From the NCBI GenBank assembly GCA_905211615.1, contig CAJMBB010000042.1, forward strand, positions 1-14,614: a stretch of DNA of 14,614 bases, given 5' to 3'. Shown piece by piece: positions 13,059-14,614 of the stretch; positions within the stretch are counted from its first letter, which is position 1; each line of letters begins with the position of its first letter. The position numbers and the translations under genes were made by a program. The notes under the pieces are model-generated. The model saw only the letters and a program-made list of their open reading frames with translations. It searched no databases and was not told where the DNA came from. Origin of the DNA: an uncultured Collinsella sp. GTDB lineage: Bacteria > Actinomycetota > Coriobacteriia > Coriobacteriales > Coriobacteriaceae.

Positions 13059-13644
13059 ACAGTGAACCCTTGGTGCTGGGGATGCCCTGCACGCGGGGAT
13101 CGAGCTCGCAGGCGTGGCGCATCGTGCGGCCCACGGCCTTAAAAGCGGCCTCGATAATGTGATGCGAGTTGCCGCCCGCCAGCTCGCGCACGTGCAGCGT
13201 GAGCTTGGCGTCGCGCACAAAGGCGTAGAAGAACTCGACGGCCAGCTCGGTATCGAAGCTGCCCACGCGCCCGGTCGGCACGGGCAGCTCGCAGTAGGCC
13301 TGCCCGCGGCCCGAAATATCAACAGCAGCCATCACAAGTGTCTCGTCCATGGCGATCGCCGCGTCGGCAAAGCGCGTAATGCCCGCCTTGTCGCCCAGCG
13401 CCTGGCAAAACGCCTCGCCCAGCACAATACCCGCGTCCTCGACGGTGTGGTGCGCATCGACCTCGACGTCGCCCACCGCGTGCACCGTCAGATCGAACAG
13501 ACCATGGCGGCCAAAAGCGTTGAGCATGTGGTCGAAAAACGGCACGCCGGTCGAGATGTCGCACACGCCAGATCCGTCCAGGTCGAGCTTTACGACAATG
13601 TCGGTCTCGCCCGTCTTGCGGGTCACCTCGGCATAGCGGTCCAT
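13057..13644 (-). CDS. hisB: Imidazoleglycerol-phosphate dehydratase HisB
   Basis: The 195-residue product is a monofunctional HisB that dehydrates imidazole glycerol phosphate to imidazole acetol phosphate in a Mn2+-dependent reaction. Family motifs are VPFFDHMLNAFGRHG (34-48), DAHHTVEDAGIVLGEAF (63-79) and the C-terminal SHHIIEAAFKAVGRTMRHA (160-178), which supply the metal-binding His and Glu residues. It has no N-terminal HAD phosphatase domain, unlike E. coli HisB, which explains the need for a separate phosphatase. Its ATG follows the hisC stop with no gap, and GAGGAG at the end of hisC serves as ribosome site. Confidence 0.97.
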   Translation of the reverse strand: MDRYAEVTRKTGETDIVVKLDLDGSGVCDISTGVPFFDHMLNAFGRHGLFDLTVHAVGDVEVDAHHTVEDAGIVLGEAFCQALGDKAGITRFADAAIAMDETLVMAAVDISGRGQAYCELPVPTGRVGSFDTELAVEFFYAFVRDAKLTLHVRELAGGNSHHIIEAAFKAVGRTMRHACELDPRVQGIPSTKGSL

Positions 13645-14614
13645 CTACATCTCCTCCTTCACCAGCGCGGCAAACGCGGCCAGCACCTCGTTGTTTTCCT
13701 GCGGGGTGCCCACGGTAATGCGCAGGCAGTCCGCGAGCCCCGGCGCGTAGCTAAAGTCGCGCACCAAAATTGAATACTCGTCGCGCAGGCGCTCGCGCAC
13801 GTGCGTGGCATGCGGCGTGCGCACGAGCACAAAGTTCGCCGCGCTCGGCCACGCCTCCACGGGCATGGCCTCGGCAGCCATCGCGCGCAGAGCGGCCAGC
13901 TCGCGCTCGCGCTCGGATGCAACCTGTGCCACCACGGGCGCGTACGCATCGCGGGCACGCACGCAGGCAAGCGCGGCGGCCTGGCTCAGCACGTTAACCG
14001 AGTAGATCTGGCGAATTGCCGCAAACACATCGATGGCCTCGGGTGCCGCGATCACATAGCCCAGACGCATGCCGGCGGCGCCAAACGCCTTGGACAGCGT
14101 ATGCAGAATCACCAGGTTGGGATGCTCGGCGATAAGCCCCTGCGCCGTGGTAGCCGCGCCAAACGAATCGTCCGCAAACTCAACGTAGGCCTCGTCGACC
14201 ATGACCATGCCGGGGCACGCATCGCACAGGGCCGCGACAAAGTCGAGCGGCGCCACGTCACCCGTGGGATTATTGGGCGAGGTCACGATCGCCAGATTGC
14301 ACTCGGGAGCCGTCGCAAGTACCGCCGCCTGGTCGAGCTCAAAGCTCGCCGAATCGCGCCACACGTCGCGAACCTCGGTCTGGCAGAGAGACGCAAAAAA
14401 CGCGTACTCACTAAAGCACGGCGGGCAGTTGAGCAGGGTCCGCCCGGCGCCGCCAAATGCCAGCAGGTAGTTATAGAGCAGCTCGTCGCCGCCGTTGCCC
14501 ACGCAGATGTTCTCGCGCGTCACGCCATGCCAGGCAGCAAGCTCGTCGCGCAGGTCGTTGGACATGGGATCGGGATAGCGGTTGAGCGGTGTGGCAGCCA
14601 GGGCGGCGTCGACC
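13645..14614 (-). CDS. hisC: Histidinol-phosphate aminotransferase HisC (5' end outside window)
   Basis: The gene runs off the right edge; 322 residues are visible, so about 30-40 N-terminal residues are missing compared with typical HisC. The frame continues to the edge through PLNRYPDP, a segment expected near the start of the family, so the internal ATG at 14565 is not the true start. It is a PLP-dependent fold-type I aminotransferase converting imidazole acetol phosphate to histidinol phosphate with glutamate. Visible motifs are VGNGGDELL, TSPNNPTGD, MVDEAYVEF, the PLP lysine in HTLSKAFGAAGMRLGY (Lys encoded near 14091) and the C-terminal RITVGTPQEN with the substrate-binding arginine. 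Its stop abuts the hisB start. Confidence 0.97.
   Translation of the reverse strand, partial: VDAALAATPLNRYPDPMSNDLRDELAAWHGVTRENICVGNGGDELLYNYLLAFGGAGRTLLNCPPCFSEYAFFASLCQTEVRDVWRDSASFELDQAAVLATAPECNLAIVTSPNNPTGDVAPLDFVAALCDACPGMVMVDEAYVEFADDSFGAATTAQGLIAEHPNLVILHTLSKAFGAAGMRLGYVIAAPEAIDVFAAIRQIYSVNVLSQAAALACVRARDAYAPVVAQVASERERELAALRAMAAEAMPVEAWPSAANFVLVRTPHATHVRERLRDEYSILVRDFSYAPGLADCLRITVGTPQENNEVLAAFAALVKEEM

Overview
This window looks like chromosomal core DNA from a high-GC actinobacterium. Its style and gene content best fit the class Coriobacteriia, probably Collinsella; that is an inference from high GC, actinobacterial-type synteny around mazG/eno/divIC/ppx, and protein style, not from a search. 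Almost all of the sequence is coding, with no transposase, integrase, phage gene or CRISPR array. Several recognisable genes have short intergenic gaps, and most of the unusual signal lies in those gaps.

Layout. (1) 1-1462, + strand: the end of an OmpR-type response regulator overlapping a membrane sensor histidine kinase, closed by a perfect 14-bp hairpin terminator that also serves the convergent genes. (2) 1538-2211, - strand: a small VOC/glyoxalase-fold protein and an orphan galactitol-type PTS IIB subunit. (3) 2375-3164, + strand: a membrane-anchored helical-repeat protein of unknown function, then tRNA-Leu(UAA) with its own terminator. (4) 3179-3255: an imperfect 26-bp inverted repeat without a gene. 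(5) 3264-6523, - strand: enolase with its own promoter region and terminator, then divIC (septum formation initiator) and a Ppx/GppA phosphatase as a separate unit. (6) 6663-8664, - strand: larC2 (orphan C-terminal LarC domain), yfcE-type phosphodiesterase and mazG, ending in a hairpin terminator. (7) 8665-9004: a 340-base gap holding a very strong 72-base stem-loop and the upstream region of the next gene. (8) 9005-9916, + strand: a PHP-family histidinol-phosphatase. (9) 9944-14614, - strand: a histidine operon reading hisC(partial)-hisB-hisH-hisA-hisF-hisI-hisE.

How the genes work together. The his genes cover the pathway from phosphoribosyl-ATP hydrolysis (HisE, HisI) through isomerisation (HisA), glutamine-dependent cyclisation (HisH/HisF), dehydration (HisB) and transamination (HisC). 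The convergent PHP phosphatase supplies the step the bifunctional HisB supplies in enterobacteria; HisB here has no phosphatase domain. HisG and HisD are not in view and probably lie beyond the right edge. The mazG-eno-divIC-ppx block resembles the arrangement in other Actinobacteria, but the DUF501 gene usually found between divIC and ppx is absent.

No obvious new multi-gene system is present. The most interesting material is a set of palindromic elements in intergenic gaps (3179-3255, 8807-8878, 10682-10773, 13036-13058, 9916-9948), which may belong to repeat families of this genome, plus paired 10-base repeats at the eno promoter and a shared GTGCTA extended -10 motif at three putative promoters.
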